Shown: positions 1 through 6,277 of the stretch, one piece after another
Position numbering within the stretch: the stretch's first letter is position 1
Layout of the letters: each line of letters starts with the position of its first letter
From: VBDM01 sp035637655
GTDB lineage: Bacteria > Pseudomonadota > Gammaproteobacteria > Burkholderiales > SG8-39
DNA length: 6,277 bases
NCBI GenBank assembly: GCA_035637655.1
Contig: DASPWT010000043.1
Location: 1 to 6,277 of the forward strand
Direction: 5' to 3'
Translations under genes and position numbers: made by a program
The notes under the pieces: model-generated
Told to the model about the DNA's origin: nothing
The model's input: the letters and a program-made list of their open reading frames with translations, nothing else
Database searches by the model: none

Positions 1-1
1 C

Positions 2-1615
2 CGTACCGACAAGTACGTGACCGATATTTCTCTCCCGAAGATGCTTCACGCCCGGGTGATCCGGTGCTCGCGCGCGGCCTGCACGGTAGGCGGAGTCGAT
101 GCGGGCTCGATCCGTGCGGTCAAGGGCGCGCGCGTGGTCCGCGAAAAGGATTTCGTCGCGGTGGTGGCCGATCACGAGTGGGACGCGGTGCGCGCCTCGC
201 GCATGCTCAAGATCTCGTGGAACGAGACGAAGAAGGATCCCTTCCCGCCGATGGCGGAGCTCTACGACCACATCCGCAAGGCGCCCGTGGTGAAGCGCGA
301 AGACGCAGTGAAAAAAGGCGACGTGGACGGCGTGTTCAAGACCGCGGCGAAAGTCGTGCAAGCCGAGTACGAGTGGCCGTTCCAGTCGCACGCGAGCATG
401 GGGCCAGCCTGCGCGCTCGCCGACGTGCGCCCAGATGGCGTCACCGTCTGGACCGGCTCGCAGAAACCGCACTTCGTCCAGACCGGGGTGGCGCGACTCC
501 TCGGTGTTCCGCCCGAGAAAGTGCGCGCAATCTGGGTCACCGGCCCAGGCTCCTACGGGCGCAACGACGCCGGCGACGCGGCGCTCGATGCGGCGCTGCT
601 CTCCAAGCTCACGGGACGCCCGGTGCGCGCGCAGGGCATGCGCAGCGACGGGATCGCATGGGATCCGAAGGGCCCGGCGTCGGTGCACCGCGGCCGCGCC
701 GCGCTCGATGCTTCGGGAAAAGTGATCGCCTACGAGTTCATTTCCAAGGGCTTCTCGCGCAGGAACATCGACACGAATGAATCGGATCCGCGCGACAGCC
801 TCGCCGGCATGGCTATCGGCCTGCCGCCCAAACCGAGCATCGACTTCGGCGTGCCCGCCGAGGCCTACGGCTTCGACAACAAGCTGCTCGCCTGGGAGGT
901 GATCCCGCCGCTCCTCGACGCCAGCTCGCCGCTCAGAAGCTCGCACCTGCGCGATCCGGTGGGGCCGCAGATCCAGTTCGGCAGCGAGCAGTTCATCGAC
1001 GAGCTGGCCGTCGCCGCGGGCGAAGATCCGGTCGCGTTCCGGCTGAAATACGTCACCGCTCCGCGCGACGCTGCTGTGATCAAAGCCGCGGCCGAAAAGG
1101 CCGGCTGGCAGCCGCGGCAGGCGCCGCGCGCCGCCCGCTCTGGCGACATCCTGTCCGGCCGCGGCATCGCCTACGCGCAGCGCAACGGCACGATCGTGGC
1201 GGTGGTCGCGGAGATCGAAGTCGAGCGCAAGAGCGGGCGCATCTGGGGCAAGAAATTCACGGTCGCCCACGACTGCGGACTGATCATCAATCCACAGGGG
1301 CTGCGCGATACGATCGAAGGCAACGTGGTACAGGGGCTGTCGCGCACGCTCTTCGAGGAGGTGCGTTTCGATCGCGAGAAGGTGACCAGCGTCGACTGGC
1401 TGAGCTATCCGATCCTGGAGATCCGCGACGCGCCCGAGGCGATCGAGGTGGTGCTGATCAACCGGCCGGAGGTTGCGCCCACGGGCGCCGGCGAGCCGTC
1501 GATCCGCGTCATCCCTGCTGCGGTGGCGAACGCGTTCTTCGACGCGACCGGCGTGCGGCTGCGGCGCGTGCCGCTCACGCCCGAGCGGGTCAAGGCCGCG
1601 CTCGCGCGCGCTTGA
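2..1615 (+). CDS. Molybdenum hydroxylase large (molybdopterin-binding) subunit, 5'-truncated by window edge
   Basis: This is the catalytic subunit of a xanthine dehydrogenase/aldehyde oxidase-type molybdenum hydroxylase, which uses water to hydroxylate a carbonyl or N-heterocyclic carbon and passes electrons to FeS partners. The frame is open to base 2. A GTG at 17 exists, but the residues before and after it (KYVTDISLPKMLHARVIR) are the conserved hammerhead-domain start, so the real start lies upstream. Numbering from base 2, I see the PFQSHASMGP segment near 126-135, the cofactor-binding GSYGRNDAGD near 183-192, AHDCG near 422-426, and TGAGEPS near the C-terminus with the expected catalytic Glu at about 498. 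The overall style resembles the isoquinoline 1-oxidoreductase beta (IorB) branch more than CoxL. That is a family impression, and the substrate cannot be read from sequence. Up to about 200 N-terminal residues may be missing if it is IorB-type. No 2Fe-2S or FAD subunit gene follows it. Confidence 0.9.
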   Translation, partial: RTDKYVTDISLPKMLHARVIRCSRAACTVGGVDAGSIRAVKGARVVREKDFVAVVADHEWDAVRASRMLKISWNETKKDPFPPMAELYDHIRKAPVVKREDAVKKGDVDGVFKTAAKVVQAEYEWPFQSHASMGPACALADVRPDGVTVWTGSQKPHFVQTGVARLLGVPPEKVRAIWVTGPGSYGRNDAGDAALDAALLSKLTGRPVRAQGMRSDGIAWDPKGPASVHRGRAALDASGKVIAYEFISKGFSRRNIDTNESDPRDSLAGMAIGLPPKPSIDFGVPAEAYGFDNKLLAWEVIPPLLDASSPLRSSHLRDPVGPQIQFGSEQFIDELAVAAGEDPVAFRLKYVTAPRDAAVIKAAAEKAGWQPRQAPRAARSGDILSGRGIAYAQRNGTIVAVVAEIEVERKSGRIWGKKFTVAHDCGLIINPQGLRDTIEGNVVQGLSRTLFEEVRFDREKVTSVDWLSYPILEIRDAPEAIEVVLINRPEVAPTGAGEPSIRVIPAAVANAFFDATGVRLRRVPLTPERVKAALARA

Positions 1616-2535
1616 GGTCAGCGAGACCCTCCGGGCCCACCGTCGCCGCAATCGTGCGCGACCAGACGGGCGCTGCGTGGTCGCGCGCGCGTGACCTGTG
1701 CGCGGAAGGGCGCGTGACGGTGAACGGCGAGCGGTGCCTCGACTCGGCCTTGCGCGTTTCTCCCGGCGCGGTGGTGGTCGTCGACGAACGGGCGCCGAAG
1801 CTGCGTACCGGCGCCCTGCCCGAGAGCGCGATCGCGTACTTCGACCGCGACGTCGTCGTCGTCGACAAGCCGGTTGGAATGCTGAGCATCGCCTACGAGC
1901 CGGGCGACAAAGACACGCTCGCCGACTGCACGCGAACCTTGCTGCGGCGAATGCGCGGACGCGGCTTCGAGCCCCAGCTCGGCGTGGTTCACCGGCTCGA
2001 CAAGGAGACGAGCGGCTTGATGGTGTTCGCGCGCACCCTGGATGCGAAGCGCATTCTGGCCCTGCAGTTCCGCGCGCACGACATCGAGCGCGTCTATCAT
2101 GCGATCGCGCACGGCGCGGTCACTGCGAAGCGTGTCGAAACTCATCTCGTCACGAATCGCGGCGACGGGATCCGCGGCTCCTATGGGCACTTTCGGCGTC
2201 CCAAGGGTGCAATTCCGCCCGAGGCGAAGCGTTCGGTTACGAACGTCAGACCGATCGCTCCGCTCGCGGGTGCGACGCTGGTCGAGTGCCGCCTCGAAAC
2301 CGGGCGGCAGCATCAGATTCGCATCCACATGTCCGAGCTCGGCCACCCCTTGGTCGGCGAACGCGTGTATATCCGCGATTACGCAGGTCGAAAGATCGAG
2401 TCGGCGCGCCCGATGCTCCACGCGCGGGTTCTCGGATTCGTGCATCCCCGAACGGGCCAACGCATGTCGTTCGAGCGCGAAGCACCCGACGACTTCCGGG
2501 CGATGATCGAATCGCTACGTCCGACGCGCGGCTGA
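1612..2535 (+). CDS. RluA-family RNA pseudouridine synthase
   Basis: This cytoplasmic enzyme isomerises uridine to pseudouridine in rRNA or tRNA. The catalytic motif HRLDKETSG lies at residues 127-135 with the nucleophilic Asp at 130. The second family motif, RQHQIRIHMSELGHPLVG, begins at residue 232. The first 60 or so residues (SRARDLCAEGRVTVNGE onward) look like an S4 RNA-binding domain, giving the usual S4-plus-catalytic layout; 307 residues is normal for the family. I chose TTG at 1612 because it forms a TTGA overlap with the upstream stop and keeps the whole S4-like region. A GTG at 1654 is the main alternative but would cut into that region. No clear Shine-Dalgarno precedes either, so translational coupling to the upstream gene is likely. 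The exact target (RluA, RluC or RluD type) cannot be decided, so no symbol is given. Confidence 0.92.
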   Translation: MRSARPSGPTVAAIVRDQTGAAWSRARDLCAEGRVTVNGERCLDSALRVSPGAVVVVDERAPKLRTGALPESAIAYFDRDVVVVDKPVGMLSIAYEPGDKDTLADCTRTLLRRMRGRGFEPQLGVVHRLDKETSGLMVFARTLDAKRILALQFRAHDIERVYHAIAHGAVTAKRVETHLVTNRGDGIRGSYGHFRRPKGAIPPEAKRSVTNVRPIAPLAGATLVECRLETGRQHQIRIHMSELGHPLVGERVYIRDYAGRKIESARPMLHARVLGFVHPRTGQRMSFEREAPDDFRAMIESLRPTRG

Positions 2536-2544
2536 CGTGGCTTC

Positions 2545-2919
2545 ATGAGCGCAAGTGACCCTGGCAAACTGGACCGCATCGTCGCCGATGCCCGTCGCGC
2601 CGCCGAGAGGCGCGAACGGGGCTACAGGGAACAGGCGTTGAAGATCTACCCATGGATCTGCGGGCGCTGCGCCCGCGAGTTCACGCGCGCCAACGTGCGC
2701 GAACTGACCGTCCACCACCGGGACCATAATCACGACAACAACCCGCACGATGGCAGCAACTGGGAGCTGCTGTGTCTGTACTGCCACGACAACGAACACC
2801 GGCGGCACTTGGAAGCGGCGGGCGGGGGAAGCGGCCCCGCCGTCGGTGACCGCGCGTCGACCTACGCTCCCTTCGCAGATCTCAAGGAGCTCCTGGCCAA
2901 GAAGCGGCCCCCGAAGTGA
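2545..2919 (+). CDS. yajD: YajD-like HNH nuclease-fold protein
   Basis: This 124-residue protein carries a compact HNH (beta-beta-alpha-metal) fold. Two CxxC knuckles (C39/C42 and C77/C80) should bind a structural zinc. The LTVHH pair (H57-H58), N72 in DGSNWELLC and H81 after the second knuckle match the HNH active-site pattern. The stretches GYREQALKIYPW, GSNWELLCLYCHD and the C-terminal PFADLKELLAKK closely resemble Escherichia coli YajD as I remember it, so orthology is likely. YajD has no firmly established role; nuclease activity is inferred from the fold. The start ATG lies 9 bases after the pseudouridine synthase stop, with only a weak GA-rich signal upstream, consistent with co-transcription. 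It is a single-domain protein without toxin, intein or phage neighbours, so I read it as a chromosomal housekeeping gene rather than a homing endonuclease. Confidence 0.92.
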   Translation: MSASDPGKLDRIVADARRAAERRERGYREQALKIYPWICGRCAREFTRANVRELTVHHRDHNHDNNPHDGSNWELLCLYCHDNEHRRHLEAAGGGSGPAVGDRASTYAPFADLKELLAKKRPPK

Positions 2920-2971
2920 AACAGACTTTGGAATGGCGGGCGTCACCGTAACCGACGTGCGGTATCTTGGT

Positions 2972-4480
2972 TCAATGCGGCCGGAGATCGAACGCGTTGG
3001 TGAGGTCGCCCATGTTGGCACGCACTCCCGGGAGCGGCTCGAGCTCGAATCGTCGGGTGATGAACTTGATGACCGACGTCGTGTCGTAGGGCGTCTTGTC
3101 CACATAGCCGCGCTTGGCGAAGGGCGAAACGATGATCGTGGGAACGCGCGTGCCCGGTCCCCAGCGGTCGCCCCAGCCCGGTCCCGAGGGCGGCGGCACG
3201 TGATCCCAGTAGCCGCCGTTCTCGTCGTAGGTGATGATCACCGCCATCTTTGCCCAGTGCGGACTCTTGCGCAGCCGTTCAAGCACGTCAGCAAGGTGTT
3301 CGTCGCCGCTCGCCAGATCGGTGTAACTCGGATGCTGGTTGAGACGCCCGGTCGGCTTGTAGAAGGCTACCTGTGGCAGCGTGCCCTTTTCGATGTCGGC
3401 AAGGAACGTCATGACGTCCTTCAGGTGGCGCGCGCGGTCGGCGGTGCCCGGCGCGAAGCGCGCATAGTAGTTGAATGGCTGGTGGTGCGGCTGGAAGATC
3501 GGGCTGCCTGTGTCGCGGTTGTAGATGACGTTGCGCTTCGCTTTCGGATCCTGCCGGCCGTCGGCAAGCGCTTCGTTCCAGCCGCCTGCGTACCACACCC
3601 AGCCGACGCCCTTTGCGGAGAGCGTATCACCGATCGTCTTCTCCCTGAGCGGCGGCACCGGGTGATGCGCCGTATCGGCGAGGTCGAGGCTGGCGCCCGG
3701 GGCGGGCGAGATGCCGCTCGGCTGGTACGGCGGCTGCGAGGTGTTCACCGTGTAGCCGTCGGGCGTCACGCGCCCGTCGAAGAGTTCCACCGGCCCCTGC
3801 ATCACTGAGGCGGGCGAGCTCGGCTTTTTCTTCAGGTTTCCCTTCTCATCGAGCTGCGGTTTCACACTCGCAGGCGCGCCAGTATCCATCGGCGTGCACG
3901 CGCAGACGAGCCACTGGTGGTTGAGGTAGGAGCCGCCGAACGCGGCCATGAAGAAATGATCAGCAAGCGTGTATTCCTGCGCCCACTTCCACAGCTTCAT
4001 CTTCGAGCCGTCGAAGTGGCCCATCACCCAGGCGCCTGCGGTGGACATGGCGACGAACATGTTGTTCGTGCCGCCGTTGATCTGCTCGCGGTTGTGGTAG
4101 TAGGCATGAATCGGGCTGGGAAGAACCTCGTCCATCCGGCGGTTCACCGGTGGCGCATCGATGCGGAACGGTCCGTTCGGCAGCCCCTGGGGAAACTTTG
4201 GGCTGGGCTTGCCGCCCTCGTATACCGGAGGGAGGCGTGGCAGCGGGTTGCCGTCGTGGTCGAGCTGAGTCTTCTGCTCGGGCGTCGCGCTTGCAATCCC
4301 GTCCGCACCGGGAAACAGCCCGTAGAGATGATCGAAGCTGCGGTTCTCCGCGTAGATGACAACGATATGTTCGATGCGTGCGAGCTCTTGCGTCGCTTGG
4401 CCTTGTGGCGAAGAGGCGCAACCGGCGAGGAGCGCCGCCGCAGACGCCAGAATCAGCATAGATAACTGTTTGATGTTCAT
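2972..4480 (-). CDS. Lipoprotein acid phosphatase / phospholipase C-like phosphoesterase (AcpA-type, PF04185)
   Basis: This is a 502-residue exported phosphomonoesterase or phospholipase C-family enzyme. The N-terminus is a lipoprotein signal: charged start, hydrophobic residues 8-19, then LLAGC with the lipidated Cys at 21, so the mature protein should be anchored on the periplasmic side of a membrane. The family's metal-binding opening IEHIVVIYAENRSFDHLYG follows (E45, N46). GGSYLNHQW near 182-190 contains Ser184, the likely nucleophile by position compared with Francisella AcpA. YDENGGYWDHV (D419-E420 onward, D426, H427) is the C-terminal metal site. Length is close to AcpA, and the reading frame is intact. 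The ATG at 4480 is preceded directly by an in-frame TGA, so no longer start exists. It sits 37 bases after the dioxygenase beta gene on the same strand and may be read from the same transcript. The substrate (phosphomonoester or phospholipid) is undetermined. Confidence 0.92.
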   Translation of the reverse strand: MNIKQLSMLILASAAALLAGCASSPQGQATQELARIEHIVVIYAENRSFDHLYGLFPGADGIASATPEQKTQLDHDGNPLPRLPPVYEGGKPSPKFPQGLPNGPFRIDAPPVNRRMDEVLPSPIHAYYHNREQINGGTNNMFVAMSTAGAWVMGHFDGSKMKLWKWAQEYTLADHFFMAAFGGSYLNHQWLVCACTPMDTGAPASVKPQLDEKGNLKKKPSSPASVMQGPVELFDGRVTPDGYTVNTSQPPYQPSGISPAPGASLDLADTAHHPVPPLREKTIGDTLSAKGVGWVWYAGGWNEALADGRQDPKAKRNVIYNRDTGSPIFQPHHQPFNYYARFAPGTADRARHLKDVMTFLADIEKGTLPQVAFYKPTGRLNQHPSYTDLASGDEHLADVLERLRKSPHWAKMAVIITYDENGGYWDHVPPPSGPGWGDRWGPGTRVPTIIVSPFAKRGYVDKTPYDTTSVIKFITRRFELEPLPGVRANMGDLTNAFDLRPH

Positions 4481-4483
4481 TCA

Positions 4484-4514
4484 GCATCCCCTTCGCTTCG
4501 CTCAGGATGACAGC
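4484..4514 (-). repeat. Dispersed palindromic-type repeat (CATCCTGAGCGAAGCGAAGG family)
   Basis: On the minus strand the gap between beta and the phosphoesterase reads TCATCCTGAGCGAAGCGAAG followed by GGGATGC. This is very close to a short repeat that I recognise as scattered through many bacterial genomes; its chance translation contains the tell-tale peptide CHPERSEG, which also appears here in a non-coding frame. It has short complementary ends (CATCC 4485-4489 with GGATG 4505-4509) around a GCGAAGCGAAG tandem core, allowing a small hairpin. Only one copy lies in this window, so its repeat nature rests on recognition rather than on a second copy seen here. Confidence 0.6.
4488..4493 (-). 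promoter_or_regulatory. Ribosome-binding site of the phosphoesterase, inside the repeat
   Basis: Minus-strand AAGGGG ends 7 bases before the ATG at 4480, a good Shine-Dalgarno distance. It is part of the repeat's GCGAAGCGAAGG core. A stronger-looking TAAGGAG lies at 4514-4520, overlapping the beta stop codon, but it is over 30 bases from the ATG and cannot serve that start directly. The purine match is moderate, so the call is tentative. Confidence 0.45.
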
Positions 4515-4517
4515 TCC

Positions 4518-5027
4518 TTAGACGCAGTAGATGTCCAGCATCGTCGGAATGTAGTCGTTCTGCAGCAGGATTTTCTTTCGCGAGATCCGCCAGTCTCCCT
4601 CGCGGAGCACGAGCTCGTGCTCCGAGCGCCCGAAGAACGCGTGGGTTTCGCGCGAACGGGGAAAGAACACGTGGCTCACCCAGGTAGATTTGAGGCGCAG
4701 CCGGTCCGCTGGCGCCTCGACCGGCAACACCGCGCCGAGGACGTGCGCAGTGCGTGGCATCGGTGTCGACGCGGGCGATTTCCCCGAACGGATGCGCACG
4801 ATGCGGTCTTCCAGCCCCGCGCGGTTCGCGTAGTAGATGTGCGAGAGCTCGGCCTGGGGGTTGGTGGTGGGCGTGCCGTCCGCCTTCCAAGCCGGCATCC
4901 AGTATTCGCAGTCCTCGGTGTAGAGCGCGAGCCAATCATCCCAACGCTGCTCATCGAGGTACATCGCCTCGCGATGGACCAATTCGATGCCCGTCGCGAG
5001 CCTTCCGGCTTCCACGCGCGCGTTCAC
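4518..5027 (-). CDS. Aromatic ring-hydroxylating dioxygenase beta (small) subunit, BenB-like
   Basis: This 169-residue protein is the non-catalytic, NTF2/SnoaL-fold small subunit that packs with alpha into the hetero-oligomeric (usually alpha3beta3) terminal oxygenase. Recognisable family segments are HREAMYLDEQRWDDWLALY near 18-36, EYWMPAW, then LSHIYYANRAGLEDRIVRI mid-protein and GDWRISRKKILLQND near the C-terminus. They resemble benzoate/toluate dioxygenase small subunits as remembered. The start is GTG at 5027: its GTGA overlaps the alpha stop, and the purine-rich GGGAAGG lies about 8 bases before it. The frame continues upstream without a stop to 5492, but that part translates antisense-like noise inside alpha, so the longer version is rejected. 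The GTGA overlap implies translational coupling and a fixed ratio with alpha. Length is typical. Confidence 0.92.
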   Translation of the reverse strand: MNARVEAGRLATGIELVHREAMYLDEQRWDDWLALYTEDCEYWMPAWKADGTPTTNPQAELSHIYYANRAGLEDRIVRIRSGKSPASTPMPRTAHVLGAVLPVEAPADRLRLKSTWVSHVFFPRSRETHAFFGRSEHELVLREGDWRISRKKILLQNDYIPTMLDIYCV

Positions 5028-6277
5028 GGATACGCCTTCCCGCCCGCGACGCCCGTCTGAATCAGCCGCGCCCATTCGCGGTAGGGCGCGTGGAAGCCGA
5101 TTTCGTTGAACATGTCGAACTTTCCCTTCACGCTCGCCGCGGGACGGATGCCGATCGCGCTCGCGACCTCGTCCGCGCCTTCCTTGAGCGCCGCCATGCC
5201 GCGCGCGTAGCCTTGCAGGAAGGAAATCGGCTGGGCCCTGAATCCGCTCTGGCAGCCTTCGTAGGTCACCGTGTCGTCGGGCGTGGCCATGCCGCCGGGG
5301 TTGAAGAAATCCTCGAACTGGCGCAGCCGCCAGGCGCGCAACTCGGGCCCTTCCCCGATCGGAGCCAAGCAATAGCTTCTCATTTCGGTGCGGTCGACCG
5401 CGACCGGCCGGAACGTGCGCAGCATCAAGGTGATCGCATCGGCGATCTGCATGTTGGGGAAAACATGCGTGTTGCGCGCCTTGAGCATCCATTCCGCTCG
5501 CAGCTCGCCGATTCGCGATCGAATCTCGGCGAGCGCCGGATAGATCGGGCGCTTCTCCGGCTCCGGCTGGTTGAGCCAGGTCGCTGCGTGGCCGTAGCGA
5601 AGCGCGAACGTTCCGCCCTCCGCGTTCGCCCGCTTCGCCCAGTCGTACTGGCGCGCCTCCAGATGGCCCTCCCCTTCGCGGCGCCGCGCCTGCAAGTCCA
5701 TGTAGGAGAGGTGCGTGGTGGTCAGATGGTAGGGATCCAGGCCGTTGTCCAGCTGCAGCTTCCAGTTGCCGCGGTAGGTATACACCGAGCGCCCCGGGAT
5801 GAACTCCATTCCCTTCGGTCCCTGGTCGGCCACCAGGTCCATGAAGAAGCGCATGTCACCGAGAAACTCCTCGAGCGGCGGAACCTCGGCTGACAAGCTG
5901 CCGAACACGAAACCCCTGTAGCTCGCCACGCGTGCGAGCGGCACGAGGTTGTGGTCCTCGAAGTCGAACGAGGGCGCATAGCACCCGGTCTTGCGGTCCT
6001 TGATGTCGACGTTCCTGCCCGCGGCATCGTAGGCCCAGCCATGATACGGGCACACGTGGTACTTGGCGTTCCCCTCTTCGGCGGCGCACAGCATCGCCCC
6101 CTTGTGGCGGCAGACGTTGACGAAGGCCCCGATACGCCCTCGCGCGTCGCGCGTCGCGAGCACGGGCGTCCTGGCGATGTGTCCGGTGACGAAATCGTTC
6201 GGCCCGGGGATCTGCGACTCGAGCGCGAGGAAATTCCAGGTGCGCTCGAAGATGAATTTCTGCTCGAGCTCGAACAG
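5024..6277 (-). CDS. Aromatic ring-hydroxylating dioxygenase alpha (large) subunit, BenA-like, 5'-truncated by window edge
   Basis: This is the catalytic subunit of a Rieske non-heme iron oxygenase that would cis-dihydroxylate an aromatic ring with O2 and two electrons. The frame is open to base 6277; a GTG at 6163 is internal, since the preceding residues (FIFERTWNFLALESQIPGPNDF) are conserved family sequence. About 25-35 N-terminal residues are missing. Counting from the window edge, the Rieske 2Fe-2S ligands are C56, H58, C76 and H79 (CRH, then CPYHGW). The mononuclear iron site shows DPYHLTTTH: D181 is the residue that bridges to the Rieske centre, and H184 and H189 are ligands. The third ligand is probably D334 or D335 in GMATPDDTVT. 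The VASYRGFVFGSL, DQGPKGME and FFNPGGMATPDD stretches match the benzoate/toluate/anthranilate group (BenA/XylX/AntA) as remembered, suggesting an aromatic acid substrate; the exact substrate is an inference. Beta follows directly. Confidence 0.94.
   Translation of the reverse strand: MFELEQKFIFERTWNFLALESQIPGPNDFVTGHIARTPVLATRDARGRIGAFVNVCRHKGAMLCAAEEGNAKYHVCPYHGWAYDAAGRNVDIKDRKTGCYAPSFDFEDHNLVPLARVASYRGFVFGSLSAEVPPLEEFLGDMRFFMDLVADQGPKGMEFIPGRSVYTYRGNWKLQLDNGLDPYHLTTTHLSYMDLQARRREGEGHLEARQYDWAKRANAEGGTFALRYGHAATWLNQPEPEKRPIYPALAEIRSRIGELRAEWMLKARNTHVFPNMQIADAITLMLRTFRPVAVDRTEMRSYCLAPIGEGPELRAWRLRQFEDFFNPGGMATPDDTVTYEGCQSGFRAQPISFLQGYARGMAALKEGADEVASAIGIRPAASVKGKFDMFNEIGFHAPYREWARLIQTGVAGGKAYP
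5034..5040 (-). promoter_or_regulatory. Ribosome-binding site deciding the GTG start of the dioxygenase beta subunit
   Basis: Minus-strand GGGAAGG lies within the last codons of the alpha gene, about 7 bases before the GTG at 5027. Together with the GTGA stop-start overlap it supports GTG 5027 over any in-frame upstream start and fits coupled translation of the two subunits. Confidence 0.45.

Noticed and set aside
1849..1866. GTC tandem run in the pseudouridine synthase gene
   Set aside because: It encodes the DVVVVD strand before the conserved KPVGM segment; it is ordinary coding sequence with repeated GTC codons.
1618..2460. A 280-residue minus-strand open frame opposite the pseudouridine synthase
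   Set aside because: It has no motif, and the plus strand carries HRLDKETSG and RQHQIRIHM.
2920..2971. Possible bidirectional terminator between the convergent yajD and phosphoesterase genes
   Set aside because: Only a 4-base stem (CGTC with GACG around 2940-2957) can be drawn and there is no T-run, so a terminator is not supported although one would be expected here.
2750..3808. A 352-residue plus-strand open frame antisense to the phosphoesterase
   Set aside because: It starts inside yajD and is rich in Arg, Val and Gly with no recognisable motif. The minus-strand frame has a lipobox and the full family motif set, so this is a high-GC shadow.
4477..4935. A minus-strand frame ending in CHPERSEG
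   Set aside because: The ending is the known chance translation of the dispersed repeat, and the remainder is out of frame with the beta subunit.
4754..5893. A 379-residue plus-strand open frame across the dioxygenase genes
   Set aside because: It is antisense to alpha and beta, has biased Arg/Ala/His composition and no domain. Alpha's Rieske and iron ligands show which strand is coding.

Overview
The window reads as a high-GC proteobacterial chromosome segment. The YajD-type HNH protein, the GTGA/TTGA start-stop overlaps and the BenAB-like dioxygenase pair would fit a Betaproteobacterium such as a Burkholderiales or Rhodocyclales relative. That assignment is inferred from gene content and base composition, not from a marker gene. 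Coding density is very high, with no non-coding stretch longer than about 55 bases and no tRNA, rRNA, CRISPR array or transposase gene.

The left half (about 1-2919) is a plus-strand run of three closely packed genes. They are the 3' part of a molybdenum hydroxylase large subunit (xanthine dehydrogenase/isoquinoline oxidoreductase type, 5' end outside the window), an RluA-family RNA pseudouridine synthase whose likely TTG start overlaps the preceding stop, and a small YajD-like HNH nuclease-fold protein. The hydroxylase is metabolic and the other two look like RNA/DNA housekeeping functions, so the run looks like positional packing rather than a pathway.

The right half (2972-6277) is on the minus strand and converges on the first run. 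Read in transcription order it holds a ring-hydroxylating dioxygenase alpha subunit (5' end outside the window), the beta subunit (4-base GTGA overlap) and a lipoprotein-type acid phosphatase/phospholipase C-like phosphoesterase. Alpha and beta together would form the terminal oxygenase that cis-dihydroxylates an aromatic acid-like substrate. The reductase that must feed it electrons is not in the window.

The one non-genic element is a short dispersed-type repeat of the 'CATCCTGAGCGAAGCGAAGG' kind. It fills the 37-base gap between the beta subunit and the phosphoesterase and appears to supply the latter's ribosome-binding site. No undescribed multi-gene system is evident; the families are all recognisable and the interest lies in junctions and context.
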